From assembly GCA_903813345.2 (NCBI GenBank), contig CAIIXF020000001.1, positions 54,393,885 through 54,457,884 on the forward strand: a stretch of DNA of 64,000 nucleotides, given 5' to 3'. Position 1 is the first letter of the stretch. Every line of letters starts with the position of its first letter. The notes beneath the pieces were generated by a model. That model saw only the letters and a program-made list of their open reading frames with translations, did not search any database and was not told where the DNA came from. Of the stretch, positions 1 to 12,900 are shown one piece after another. A program made the position numbers and the translations under genes. The stretch is from Owenia fusiformis. Its lineage: Eukaryota; Annelida; Polychaeta; Sabellida; Oweniidae.

Positions 1-1389
1 GAACTATGTTAATGGGGCCGACTTAGTTCCCGGAAGCTGAGACTCGATGACTCGATATGAAAAAGAAACAGGTTCTCGTGTATATAACGCGGGTTTGATG
101 TCATGTTTATAAATAATATGTTTGACTTATATCAATTGTGAGGGTTGTAAGACTTGTAAAAAGTGTAACTTGAAATTAGTATGACCTTTATCGTCCCGAC
201 AATACGCAAAAACATGGTTTTAAAGTTGGGAGATTTGGTTTAATCAACGGACCAATGAAAATTTGTCCCACTTGAAGTGATGCATTGCGGGAGATATTTA
301 TTGTTCATGACCATGTTTTCGTCTGTCGCGTATTAGTCTATTGATGAAAACACTTGGGTAAAAATCGTTTCTACGATTAACATGCATTCAAAATAGAATT
401 ATATAAATAATTTACGGCTACACATATGGTCTTCTACAAAACATACGGTCGGTCTTTTACACATTTTCATTAAACCCTGTTTTGAGGCTACCTATGGAAT
501 ACACCGACCGGTCGTTGGGGTCGGTCCTTTTCTTGTCACCGTTGCTCATATAGATTTGGAAATATTTTCATGGGGCTTGCTACGCTACGCATTCACCGCG
601 TTGAAACTAAAAAAACGAATAACCCTGTCCAATTTGACAATAAAACAGAAATGCAAAAGTGTCGCTCTAGGCACTCAATAGGTTAAGTGTTCTGAATACT
701 TTCACAATTTACCCTAACGGGGAAGATAAACAGATAAATAGATTTATCTATAAAGATGAAAAAGGATACTCTAAATGTCGTTTGAGATTCCATTGAAGAG
801 ACAGGTCCAAAATGGCGTCCTATTAAGATCCATTCAGCACAAGTAGATGACTACTCCTGTAGAAGCTTTCTGACACGCTTTATACTCATTGTTCCCACGC
901 AACATTGTTTAACAACTTTTAAATAGTGTTTTAAAAAGAGCACTCCGAGCACTTATTTAAGAAAATGCAATAAGCTGGAGGTGAAGCATATTATGGTGAC
1001 ATTTTAAAGTAGCCATAAGTAACGTACTCTGTAAAATCAATTAGAGTTTAATAGATTATTTTTTTAGGCTGGTGAGATAAATAACGATTTTCGCTGCTGC
1101 CCTATTTTTGAAGGGCCTTGATATATTATATAATCCGTTGTGTTCCAGGAAATATGTTCTACTTGCTTTTCTAAAATTACTCAAATATATCTATGTTTTG
1201 AATTTGAAATCCATTGTGTTACACAAAAGTTGTTTGAAGTTTGAAATATCGACAGAAACCTGCCTGCCAGATATAGTAAGGGCATCTAAACCCGTTTAGG
1301 TTATTGGATGGATTTAAATGACCTTGAGATGGATTTAAATGACCTTGCTATTTTCTGTAATCACATATCCCATGAGTGTGTTCAATGAA
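1..1389. other. Gene-free AT-rich stretch
   Basis: No long open frame, splice-bounded coding block, RNA gene or organised repeat is visible. The short open frames present begin at non-ATG codons and show no protein-like composition. Confidence 0.5.
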
Positions 1390-1620
1390 ATTCTGCACAT
1401 GGGTGAATATAGCTAAATTATAATCAAAGGATATGTCACCACTGTGTTTGGAGTTTCTAATGTTTAGATAAGTTCCAGTAGTTCCCAATGTGTTCCCAAT
1501 GTCTCCAAAAAGGGTGGTAGTGTACGTTGCTGGACAGCATAAAGGGGCAATCAAATAAAAAATAAATTCTGCACATGGGTGAATATAGCTAAATTATAAT
1601 CAAAGGATATGTCACCACTG
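1390..1620. repeat. 55 bp direct repeat pair
   Basis: A 55 bp segment at 1390-1444 (starting ATTCTGCACATGGGTGAATA) recurs essentially unchanged at 1566-1620. Both copies end in GTCACCACTG, a motif that also marks dispersed repeats elsewhere in the window. The pair lies just outside the inverted-repeat element that starts at 1795. It looks like a local duplication of a transposon flank; no coding role is seen. Confidence 0.8.
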
Positions 1621-1623
1621 CGC

Positions 1624-1745
1624 AATTATGTTCATATTTTCAGGAAAGAAAGGAGGGACTGTGTATGTATAGTCCCTTTTCTTAGTTAGTGTAGTTGTAA
1701 AACATGATGTCTTGGACACTTGCTCAAAAGACAGTTGTACTAGCA
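1624..1745 (+). repeat. Extra copy of the neighbouring element's terminal repeat
   Basis: The sequence from CAATTATGTTCATATTTTCA through the AAAACATGATG block and the GACAGTTGTACTAG block is a direct, diverged copy of the left terminal repeat of the 1795-3884 element. It may be a solo arm or a partly duplicated end. Confidence 0.7.
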
Positions 1746-1794
1746 AAATACGAAAAACACGAATGGAAAATCACTATATCTTGGAAAATACTAA

Positions 1795-3884
1795 TTCAAT
1801 TATGTTCATTTTTTCAGGAAAAGAAAGAAGAGACTGTGTATGTATAGCTCCTGTTGTCAGTAAGTTGTAAAACATGATGCCTTTGACACCTGCTCAAATG
1901 ACAGTTGTTCTAGGAAAACACGAAAACGCAGTCAGAGGTGACAGCCACAGAAACAAGGCATTAACATGACAAAATGTCACCACCTAAAACAATTTGGTCA
2001 ATTTAAAGCAAGTTGAAAAATACCTTTTGACCTTGAGAAGGTCATTGAACATCAAAGGTCAAATCTAAAGTCAGATTTGAACTTCTGAGAACTTGTAAAG
2101 TCAAATTTGAACTTTTGAAAAGATGTAGATGATTTTGAAAGAAAAATTTGGTCAATTTGAAGCAAGTTGAAAACAGACCTTTTTGACCTTTTTTTACCTT
2201 GAGAAGGTCATTAAAGGTCAAATGTCAAATCTAAAGTCAGATTTGAATTTCTGAGAACATGTAGATGATTTTGAAAAAAAAAATTAGTCAATTTGAAGCA
2301 AGTTGAAAAAGACCTTTTTGATCTTTTTTGACCTTGAGAAGGTCATTGAAGGTCAAATGTCAAATCTAAAGTCATATTTGAATTTCTGAGAACATGTAGA
2401 TGATTTTGAAAATTTTTTTTAGTCAATTTGAAGCAAGATGAAAAAATACCTTTTTGACCCTTTTTGACATTGAGAAGGTCATTGGAGGTCAAATGTCAAA
2501 TCTAAAGTCAGATTTGAATTTCTGAGAACATGTAGATGATTTTGAAAAAAATTTTAGTCAATTTGAAGCAAGTTGAAAAAAGACCTTTTTGACCTTTTTT
2601 GACTTTGAGAAGGTCATTGAAGGTCAAATGTCAAATCTAAAGTCAGATTTGAATTTCTGAGAACATGTAGATGATTTTGAAAAAAAAATTTAGTCAATTT
2701 GAAGCAAGTTGAAAAAATACCTTTTTGACCTTTTTTGACTTTGAGAAGGTCATTGAAGGTCAAATGTCAAATCTTAAGTCAAATCTAAAGTCAGATTTGA
2801 ATTTCTGAGAACACGTAGATGATTTTGAAAAAATGTTTTAGTCAATTTGAAGCAAGTTGAAAACAGACCTTTTTGACCTGTTTTGACCTTGAGAAGGTCA
2901 AATGTCAAATCTTAAGTCAGATTTGAATTTCTGAGAACACGTAGATGATTTTGAAAAAAAAATTTTGTCAATTTGAAGCAAGTTGAAAACAGACCTTTTT
3001 GACCTTTTTTGACCTTGAGAAGGTCATTGAAGGTCAAATGTCAAATCTAAAGTCAGATTGGAAGGTCAAATGTCAAATCTAAAGTCAAATCTAAAGTCAG
3101 ATTTGAATTTCTGAGAACATGTAGATGATTTTGAAAAAAAATTTAGTCAATGTGAAGCAAGTTGAAAAAAGACCTTTTTGACCTTGAGAAGGTCATTGAA
3201 GGTCAAATGTCAAATCTAAAGTCAGATTTGAACTTCTGAGAACATGTAGATGATTTAGAAAAAAATTGAAGTCAGTCTAAACAGTATTTGTTAAGTTATA
3301 GGAAGTTGTAAGAAATTGTTACAGACGCCGGACGCCGGACGCCAACCTCCAACCACCAACCGCCAACCACCAACCGCCGTCGCAAAAAAACGGAGACCAT
3401 AACAATATGTCACCACTTTTGGTGGTGACATAATAAAACCAAATAACTTTCTAACCATGGTGCTTTGGCACTTCAGATTTGGCACAAATTATCCTCATTC
3501 AATGTGTGGTGAATTTGTGGAGTTTCATTAAAATCACTCCAGGGACTTTACAGTCATGGTCAAAATGCCTTCTTAAGTCTCCCTGAACCAGGGCGTTTGA
3601 CTGCAATTTGAAAGCATTTGAGTGATTTTGATTTCACTTTACAGATTTACCAAACAGTGAATGAAGATGATTTGTGCCAAATTTGAAGAGCAAAAACACT
3701 ATGGTTAGAAAGTTATTTAATTTTTTTGAGGTTGCAGTCACCCCTGACTGCGTTTTTCGTATTTTCCTAGTACAATTGTCTTTTGAGCAGGTGTCTAAGG
3801 CATCATGTTTTACAACTAACCATTTACAGGAGCTATACATACACAGTCTCTTCTTTATTTCCTGAAAATATGAACATAATTGAA
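1795..3884. mobile_element. Foldback element with ~150 bp inverted ends and internal minisatellite
   Basis: The left end (1795 to about 1950) begins TTCAATTATGTTCAT and the right end (about 3733-3884) finishes ATGAACATAATTGAA. Across roughly 150 bp the two ends are reverse complements with moderate divergence; the shared blocks are the GTGTATGTATAG, AAAACATGATGCCT and ACGCAGTCAG segments. Between them lies a ~1.3 kb tandem array and a GCCGGACGCC / CAACCACC-rich patch (3325-3380) followed by a short palindrome around 3405-3430. No transposase frame is present, so it is non-autonomous. No clear target duplication is visible. Confidence 0.75.
1985..3270. repeat. ~130-147 bp minisatellite, about nine units
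   Basis: Units carry the ordered blocks GTCAATTTGAAGCAAGTTGAAAA, GACCTTTTTGACC, TTGAGAAGGTCATTGAAGGT, AGTCAGATTTGAATTTCTGA and GTAGATGATTTTGAAAA. The GATGATTTTGAAA block recurs near 2127, 2257, 2400, 2533, 2671, 2818, 2944 and 3124, giving a spacing of about 125-180 bp, with small internal duplications near 2770 and 3060. It is non-coding and enclosed by the inverted ends of the foldback element. Confidence 0.9.
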
Positions 3885-6800
3885 CCAGTATTTATAGCGA
3901 TTTCTTTGGGTTGCGTTTTTTAACACCCTGTATTCCTCCAATAATAGGTAATATATGACTTAAAATATTAAGATAGGCAAACACTGTTTTTGCATGATCG
4001 TGGTTGTAATGGTTAGGTGAAGTATCTATTTACAAGAATAAAGATTGCAGTTCTTGTTATTAAATACCAGTTCCTTAATCATAGTTGCCCTGTATTGACA
4101 GATGTCATACTCATGGTGGTTTAAAGAAGAAGATTAAAGTAACAACCCTAGTGGACGAGAGTGGGATAAGTGGCAACTTAAGAGAATGACAAATGAGATA
4201 AAAGAGAACTTTGTTGAATAAATAATTCACAGTACACAGGTACAGGATTTCATTGAACACACTGTGCTTAAACAGATGGTAATGTGCATCAATAATACTT
4301 CACATGTATCCCGCCGAGGCGAGGCTTTTTCGTTCGGTGTTTAAGCAACAGTCGTCTGAGTTTTAAGAAAAATCAAAAGTTCAAAAATCTAAGTACATTA
4401 ATTGTAGTACACCAAAGCTTCGAAATTCATGTCAAATCTGAAATCTATGATGCCTTGGGGTCCCGCTTGGGGTGTTCAGAAGCTTCCATATTTTTTTAGA
4501 TTTTAGACGAAGTAAAACTCTTTAGATACTCATCAATGTAGTTCTTCTCCCAAAGAAGGAATAATTAAGTAACCGCTATTGAACTTTGCTCATAATTTTG
4601 CTTTCGCTCATCCGATATTTATGAACAGAATTTATTTTGAATGATATATAAAGTGATCAAATGCATAACTGCATTGATATTTTTGCAAGTTTCCAAGTTA
4701 AAGTGGCAACAAGACCTGTAGAGAGAAAATAGGAAAATTTTAACTTAATTTCTGAGCTATCAAGGCAACATTTGGCTTAACATCTTGATGTAGATTTAAG
4801 TCTTGATGAAATATCTAAGTCTATGATCGTTGAATGGCCCCTCTACACAAATGTTGCACCTTTAAGTTGATTACGTGATATCGACGAACTTCAGAGGATC
4901 CGAGCAGTCTGAGACATTGGTTATTGATTACATTCTCTATTTGTGTTGGTCAACCCCGGATTAGACGTAGCACATTACCATCAACCCATCAAATCGATTT
5001 GAATCAAAACTCAAGTGCGATACAATGTGTACATTATCTTAATATGATTTACACAGTAAAGCTATATGTTTGAACTTGCTTGTCATAAAACAAGGAGAAG
5101 ACAAAATAAGTTTTTGATAAATATTGATATTAAAAATCTATGTACAAATCGACTTACTCCCACTTCTTCATTGCTCTACAGCTTTAAAGTTCAAGAGTTG
5201 AAATACGTCATATTCAAATTGAGTTCCCCCTTTAGACGGAATCTTGGAAAACTAAAGGTATTTATTTTCTGATAAGATTCCATATTTGGTTAGTTGGGAA
5301 TTTAGGTTTTTTCTTGATGTCCATCCATTTGACTTCTTATTTTTCCCAAGCATAGCAAAATAACAAAAATTACATTATTATCAACAGTCTCTTTTTGAGA
5401 AAGATTTGACGGCCGTGGAGGTATTTTGCGATGAAGACCGATACAGTCAACTAAGTTGTGAGGTCCGTTCCCTGGGGTCCGTTCATCTTAAAACAACACC
5501 ATGACATTAGGAACTTGAAATTACTTTTATGACGTGCACGGACCTGGGGACAATTCGGGAAATACGGGCTAATCTCAGCTTTGAGCGTTAATCTCTGCCT
5601 TATTTAAAAAGCTAACTATGTGTTTTATATATCATTTTGAAGTATTTTTTATTCGCATTTCAGTGAAATTATTTTTCCTTCAAAATTTTGATGGGATCCA
5701 ACATTTTTTTAAAGTTAAAAATATCCCGACATCGTCAAATACGCTGTAAGACGTAACACTTTACGCTTATAGGGCTCGTTGAAATTGGGATAACTTTTGA
5801 AATAATGATCAAAATCCCATTAAAATTTCACAATTTATTCAATGGAACATGTTCATTTATGACGTCACAATTGCTTAACGGCTCCCGCTCAAATTAACGT
5901 ATATGAACGCTTTTAAAATTTTCAAAATTGTGTAAGGTTTTGAAGGCGAATGGGACGAGCAATACGTTTACCTTTATTTAACCTTCTAATCTGAGTCTGA
6001 TTTGAAAGAAAAATTAACTGCACAATATTGTAATGGCGAAATTTACAAAACAATAATCAGTTTGTTTATTTTGCAAATAATATTAAAATAAGAGCTGGTT
6101 TTCGAGACTTGAAAAAAATGTGACGCATCGATTTTTTACCACAAATTCCATACATATCAATTTTTACCAACGCCCCAAGTAGATTTCTTGACCGTTTTTC
6201 AAAATTCGAAAACATTTTAGAAATATTGTCCTCGAGATCTTGCTACCCTGTGAATTTTGTGATGATTAGATAAGGATAAAGTATTTTATTTTTAGGTTGA
6301 CTAAACTTGACAAAAATGTGACGCTTGTCGTTTTTGACGTTGTAAGGCTGTTTGCGCCCTATGCAGCTCATTATTTTGTCTTGGTTTTTGACGCCATAAT
6401 GTTACGCTAATTGTCCCCAGTTTCGTGCGACGTGTATTTAGATTAATAATTAGAGTTACGTTTTTGAAATCATATAAGTAAAGCATTCGACCAGTTGCAC
6501 ATTTGTTTTGACAATAAAACGGGCATAGACCTTCATACCGACTCACAAGTCTATGATTCGGTTTTATGGATTTCTCTTGATCATTGATCTCGCTCCGAAG
6601 ACAGTAATATTATGAAATGAAATCAAGTAGCAAATGTCTAAGTACATAAAATTATTAACAATGTATTTACAACACAAAGGTAGCAGGTAGAATCAATATA
6701 TAGCAATAAGTGTCCTAAGAGTAGTGAAACACGGATTACCTATTTGCATATTTCCTCGTGTAAACAAGCATCCTGGAAATATTACTTACAACTGAGAGCT

Positions 6801-9053
6801 GTATCCACTGGCCTGTGGGAGTTGACAAACCCTACACAACCAATTTCAGCCGATCGTCCTTCACTTTCTTAATTGCTTTGATCGATAAAGTGACAATACG
6901 ATTGAGAAATAAACGTTTTGATTGTTTTCCTAACAAGTGCAAGGTTTGAGGTGGTTATAATCCTGAGGCCAATTTTTTTCGGGTTTATCTTGACAAACGT
7001 GCTTGGTATATGTCAGAAGGATTACAAAAAGAATTTCAAAGAACATCGGCGATCTTTGTCATAAAATAAATCTTATTATTTATACACAGTCATTATAATA
7101 TCAACATGAATAAATCGAATACATTTAATTTGTATAAATGTTCGAACATGCTCAGTTACACTTGAGCCTTGGTGAATTACAAAAGTCGACGGTTTGTTTG
7201 CCAACCTAAAGGCCCCGTGCAAGTTTGAAAACACAAAAATATTCTAAATTCTACAACAGAATGAACTGTCATTTTAGAATCAGTACATAACAGATGTATT
7301 CCACACCTACTGAGGTTCTAGGTACACTATCATAAACATCAAAAATTCAAAAATGTACTTAAGGTATGCATTTTTCTCCTAAAAAGTAGTTTTTATGTTT
7401 GTGAGATTTTCACTCTCACATATTGCTGGAGCAGATCAATGATTTGATATCAAAATTTAAAATACATAGCATAAGTTAACTTAAATTTTGAAACATAATC
7501 CTTATTTCGTAAATTGGGTAAAACTTAAACAGGCAATGCGCCTATTTTTGAAGGAAAAAGGACAAAATATTATTTGAGACATGTCACTCACACAGTCAAT
7601 CGAATATGATAAAAACTTTAATTTGGGATAATACTGAAGTGAAAAAAAAATTACTCACATAGAAAACAGCATTTGAAGTTCAGAGATTGAAAAAAATGAA
7701 TTACCACTTTTCACAAAGTGTATGTTTTGAATAACTTTTGGATTAAAAGATGGCGTATGCTTGAAAATCCTGTCAAAACTGAATGGATAATTAATGCAAA
7801 CAACAATGCCATCTTTCAATGGCATTGCTAAAAACTTGACATATATAAATTGATAGATCAAAAATATTTTTTCATGAGCTAGTGTCAACTCTGATGAGGT
7901 TTGTTTGAGCTTTTTTTGGTGTCATATGAAAGATCAGGTGTTTATTAATCCATTGGAAATACTATGAAGATCAAAAATGAGACTTCATTTACGCACTTTG
8001 TCCCTTTAAATTGAGTTCGCTGAGCGGAACCGGGATGGAGACAATAGAACTTCTAAACGTTTAGAGTTGTAGACGGGTTATTGAATTTGTATTGTATTAA
8101 AAATATATAATAAGAAACATAAGAGCGTCCCACTCCCAAACAGGCAGAGGGGACTTAACAAGAAAGAATGAAAATACATTGAATATTATGCACCGCGTAA
8201 CCAGTTGAGTTTTCTGTCTGTTTTATTGTTGGCGTAGTAAATATCAATGCCACACCTTCTAGTGAATGTCTGCCCTAAGGATACATTACATTTATACCAT
8301 TTGCTGAAATAATATTACCTTGTTGCAAAACTGTGAATATAAATAATGGTATTGAATTGTCATAGAATTAAAACCGTTGGTGTTTTGTTTCTTTTCCAAA
8401 GACTAACAATGGAGGTAATATGAGCTGAAAATGACAAAAACGAACATTAGGTGTAAACAAAAAAGTGTAAAACTATTTTTGGAGCCAAATTTGTATGTAC
8501 AAGAATATGGACACATTATTCTTACAAATGAATTGATCTCCCCCAGGGTTTTTCTCGACTCTAGTGCATAATCCTAATCTTGCCCATTTTGTTTAAAATA
8601 TCTCAATATCTCATAATTTTGAGAAAGTGCAAACATAAATTTCCAATTTTCAATAGGTACAGCACCCGGTTGTTTTTATGTTATGGAGACACTGATCAAT
8701 GTGTATTGGATCTTGTAAATATAAATCAAGTTTTAATTGGCCCATGTGGTATTACAAGCATTTCTTTTACCTTTATCCACCGAACAAGATTTAATCACAA
8801 GCTGGTTTTTGATAAATAATTAATCCCGTTTTATTACCCAAAACCTGCTACTGATTTATTTGGTGTTGTTAAATTAAAATAGATTGATTTCAAATTTTAT
8901 GTTCTTTTAATTGTCTTCATTTGTGCATCCGCCCAATTTGAAAGCATACGCACGCCAATTGTACTTAATAATTTGTTTTGAAGTTCGTCAGTGAAAACAA
9001 CACGTTAAACTAGAGATCGGCACCACGGAGTAGCAAATTCCAAAGAACACTAT
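3885..9053. other. Gene-free AT-rich stretch
   Basis: I see no supported gene here. The only recognisable feature is a dispersed-repeat copy at 4700-4783. Open frames of 60-80 codons on both strands have no domain signature, no consistent splice context and mostly non-ATG starts. Confidence 0.5.
4700..4783 (+). repeat. Dispersed repeat, copy 1
   Basis: The segment containing CCTGTAGAG-AAAATAGGAAAATTTTAACTT and GAGCTATCAAGGCAACATTT recurs in the same orientation at 13998-14080 with few differences. This is an interspersed repeat fragment of unknown family. Confidence 0.85.
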
Positions 9054-9556
9054 CACACCGGAATAGCCTGACACCTGTAAAGTCAGATACCGTTCTCACA
9101 AATGGCGGACATAACCGATTCGTCTTTAATTCTTTAATCACTCGCTCCTCATTTCATGGGATTTTATCGACGCTAATTCTGTGATGATGTATCATATGAA
9201 ATCCCAATTTCGATCAAATTGGGTCGTGAATCGCCAAAATATAGCGTCTTCGATATCATCAATGACAACGGAATCTGAATTTGAAATAATTTACAAAAAC
9301 AACGGCATGTGGTAATACCGTGTCCCTTGTCCAGTAATCTCATTATGTTCGGTTTAAATTAAAGATTTTATTTCGATGGTACAATATTAATAACTGTACA
9401 ATGAGTATAAAGACGATTTGATTGATTGTTGTTCCAAAGGAATTTAGTCTAGGTGCTCTATTAAACATACAGTTCATGAAAATCATGAAGCGACGGTTAT
9501 GTTCGCCATTGTGACAACGGTATCTCACTTTACCGTTGCCAGGCTATTCCGGTGTG
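9054..9556. mobile_element. MITE with CACACCGGAATAGCCTG inverted ends and ACTAT duplication
   Basis: The left arm (9054 to about 9125) begins CACACCGGAATAGCCTG and the right arm (about 9486-9556) ends CAGGCTATTCCGGTGTG. Over about 70 bp the arms are reverse complements with scattered differences, including the shared AGATACCGTT and CATAACCG blocks. The element is flanked on both sides by ACTAT (9049-9053 and 9557-9561), consistent with a target-site duplication of up to 5 bp. Its ~500 bp contain no transposase frame, so it is a non-autonomous DNA transposon. The superfamily is not assigned. Confidence 0.85.
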
Positions 9557-9561
9557 ACTAT

Positions 9562-10520
9562 ATAAATCATGAATCTGTATAGTCACAATGAAATATTTAC
9601 CATCTACTCTTCCCTTCAATAAATATTTAAGATCATTGTAGTATCATGTAACCATACTTTAAAGAAATCTCTAAGCAATGGCGATGTGGCACAAACCCGA
9701 AAAACAAATTATGATCTACTCTAAAATTCCTTCAATTTGAGTATAATATAGCCATACTTCTAAGAGATCAGAAAATTATTGCGAAATCCCACATTAGGCG
9801 GGCATTTTGAATTTTACCCGAGGCCCGAATCAGAAAAACTATACAATATTTGCAATCTACTCTAAATTGCCTTTCATTTTAATGTAATAAAGCTATACTT
9901 CAGCTATCTTGAAAAAACTTTTTTGCGTAAAACTATTCACCAATATATATATTTCCACCAAATATGAAGAAAATCCGACTACCAGTATTCGAGTTATCTT
10001 CCAGACGGACAGACGGATGGACAGGCGAACGGAGGGCTTCACTATATCCCTACCGAACTTCGTTTGGATAATAGTGATATTTAATTGTATCTTGTTTTTA
10101 TCAGATTGAATTTTTCATGTTTGTGTCGTACTTAATTAGTTTCCCACGCGTCTGCACCACCTTAATGGTGGTCATCATTTAATACGTATTAATTGATGAC
10201 GTTGAAACCACGGAAGTCATGAATTACTCAAAATTAGCAAGGGTAGCGGTGGTGGGAGTAGAGAGTAGGAAGTTGAATTTATATCGAAAATAGTCGCACT
10301 TAGCCCACATTTAGCAATAATATTGCTTGGAGGGTGGCGAGACTATTACAATCAATCACACATACTAGTTACACAAATAACATAATTAAAACAATAACTA
10401 TGAACAACATAGATTTTTTATTTCTATGAAGCAATAAGGATAACTAAGCTAAATTGGTTTATTGGTAACATGTACTTTTCTAATATCGCCATCGCTCTAA
10501 TTTATGACTTTGACTGTTGT
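9562..10520. other. Gene-free stretch
   Basis: No gene, RNA or organised repeat is recognised between the MITE and the candidate exon near 10533. Confidence 0.45.
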
Positions 10521-10532
10521 TTTTCATTTCAG

Positions 10533-10813
10533 AAACTGGCTGGAATCTTGGCAAGAATACATCAACTCGAAAGTACGCCAAGTACAACGTGAAGGTCGCT
10601 TGGACATGTGACGCTACTCCAAGGACTGTGAATGTTAAGGAGGCATATCATTTTATCAAGTCTCCTAATACGCTCACGGCCAGTCACGAAATAGTCGCAA
10701 CAAACAGCCCAATTACTCTAGATGCTAGTGACATACGTCTCATCCACTTGAGAAAGACTACAAAGCTACAAATTGTAACAATGAGAACTGAAGCCGATAT
10801 CTTAAAGACTTGA
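10533..10813 (+). CDS. Possible terminal exon or gene remnant, unidentified
   Basis: An open frame ending in a TGA stop at 10811-10813 is preceded by a good 3' splice site (TGTTTTTCATTTCAG at 10518-10532). In that frame the product of about 94 residues contains TGWNLGKNTS and WTCDATPRTVNVKEAYHFI. A second frame is also open for about 20 codons after the same AG (NWLESWQEYINSKV). Composition is more protein-like than the surroundings, but I recognise no family, no upstream exon can be assigned and no polyadenylation signal was located. It could be a decayed gene end or a chance frame. Confidence 0.2.
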
Positions 10814-12040
10814 AGAATGCGACATACACCTGTGGATGATTGCATATTGGTGGTTTAACAAAACGATTCATCGTATTATTGACTCCTAATTCTGTTACGG
10901 CAATGTCAAAAGGTTTGATTAGCGTGAACCACGCTCATCAGAATACCTAACATTGGAGATATAGATTCATTTGAAAGATCGACTAAAATAGATAATTTTT
11001 CCAAAAGGTTGAGTAATGAGTACTGGAGATGTGCTTACATAAATAAGACTGCGTCTTTCACGATATACGGTCCAAGTAGAGATGTAGGTTTCAAATAAAT
11101 GGAAATCACTAATTCTGATTTGTTCTCAAGAAATATGATGTTAGTTTTGCTTCAAGACCCAGGAATATCTACGTTAACAACTGATATTAGAGCAGATAGT
11201 CCACGGTCTTGAAGCAGGACTACGATGATATCTTCGCAATTACAAATTTGCATCATAGATGTCTTCTTTGAACCCTGGGGTCCAAAAACTTTAAGAATTG
11301 ATCGATAAAATATACTTTTTATACGTATAAGTACGTATTTGTTGCGAAAGGCAAAAGTACAATTCACGCATAAATACTAGTACTTAAAAAGTATAGCTAT
11401 ACGCATAAACATAAGTCACAGTTTTACTTATGAGCGATATCTCTCTATTATTTTTCTAAGGCATGCATTGTTTTGGCAAGAGAAGTGTATGATTTAAAAG
11501 CACGAGGTTCTAGTATATTCAGGTTAAACTAATGGCCGCAAGCCGAGGTTTAGTTTTTTACAAGAAACGAGTGAAATTAAGCTTTTTCGACACATACGTA
11601 TTATTTTAACACGATTTTTAAATGTAAATTCAATAATACTGTAAATACAAACCAAACATTTTTTTGCAAAGCTCAATACGCTGTGTTCCGAATGGTCAGA
11701 AAGTAATAACGTATGCCAAGCTATTGTGAAAGCACTTAGACAGCTCCATCATTTATCAAGCATCATGAGTTAAAACGTAAATTTCAAAAACAGAGATCGA
11801 TGTATATCAGCTACAATTACTTTAATTTGCATACGTATATCAGTATCCTGCTTTGGCTTAATATGAATGTTTTCTCAATCAAATAAAATACACCCTTTCA
11901 ATACCATATAAAGTGTGTTTATTAACACCCCTATCACCCAAAACTAGTTTTCAACCGTTCTTTCCAGTCCTACGAAAAAGCCGTAAAACAGGGTAAATCT
12001 GGCTGTAATAGTCGTGAAATATGTCTAAAATAATTAGCTA
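10814..12040. other. Gene-free stretch
   Basis: No coding block, RNA gene or clear repeat is seen. A-, T- and ACGTA-rich sequence around 11280-11400 gives several short imperfect palindromes, without element boundaries. Confidence 0.45.
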
Positions 12041-12900
12041 CTTCGTTCATAAACAGTCTTCAATACGCCCATCTCATTCGAAGTTCGTTCAGATCGCACC
12101 ATGTTATGGCTGGCCAAGTGGTACAAAGTTACGTCGTTATGTTTACGACCGTAAGGTCGAAAATGTACGACCGCAAGAACGTAAATATACGACCATAAGG
12201 TCGTTTATTTACGTCCTTAAGGTCGTTATTATCGGTTCCCAGAACGTAAATTAACGACCTCATAGTCGTAATGTTTACGACCGTAAGGTCGTAAAGAAAC
12301 GACCGCAAGAACGTAAATGTAAGACCATAAGGTCGTTAATTTACGTCCTTAAGGTCGTTATTATCGCTTCCAAAAACGTAAATTAACGACCTCATAGTCG
12401 TAATGTAAATTTACGACCTCAATACCGTGTTATTACGACCTTATTGACGTAAATTTACGACCTTACGACCGTGTTATACGACCTTACTGACGTTAATTTA
12501 CGACCTCACTACCATGTTATTACGACCTAACTGACGTAAATCTACGACCGTGTTATACGACCTTACTGACGTAAATTTACGACCTCAATACCGTGTTATT
12601 ACGACCTTACTGACGTAAATTAACGACCTTATGGTCGTACATTTACGTTCTTGTGGTCGTTTATTTACGATCTAACGGTCGTAAACATTACGACTATGAG
12701 GTCGTTAATTTACGTTCTTGGAACCGATAATAACGATCTTAAGGACGTATATTTACGTTCTTGCGGTCGTAAACATAACGACGTAACTTTGTACCACTTG
12801 GCCAGCCATATTAAGTACGTTGTCACTCGTTCTGATCGCAGATCGTGACGTCACCAGAAAATTTTGAGCATGCTCTAAGTTCTGGATGACCTACTCCACG
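12041..12900 (+). repeat. Older repeat copy interrupted by the foldback at 12107
   Basis: Two flanking pieces (12041-12100 and 12811-12900) match parts of a repeat at 61805-62085. CGTTCATAAACAG and CAATACG resemble 61809-61835. ACGTTGTCACTCGTTCT, ATTTTGAGCAT and CTAAGTTCTGGATGACCTAC match 61975-62053. The foldback element therefore appears to have inserted into a pre-existing repeat copy. Confidence 0.75.
12107..12808. mobile_element. Foldback element built of ACGACC/GGTCGT motifs, TA-flanked
   Basis: The ends are perfect inverted repeats for at least 45 bp, beginning TGGCTGGCCAAGTGGTACAA at 12107 and mirrored to 12808. A TA dinucleotide lies immediately outside each end (12105-12106 and 12809-12810), consistent with a TA target duplication. 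The interior is an array of short self-complementary units such as TTTACGACCGTAAGGTCGTAAA, each of ~16-45 bp, so the whole element can fold into a long hairpin or many small cruciforms. There is no protein frame. Confidence 0.9.
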
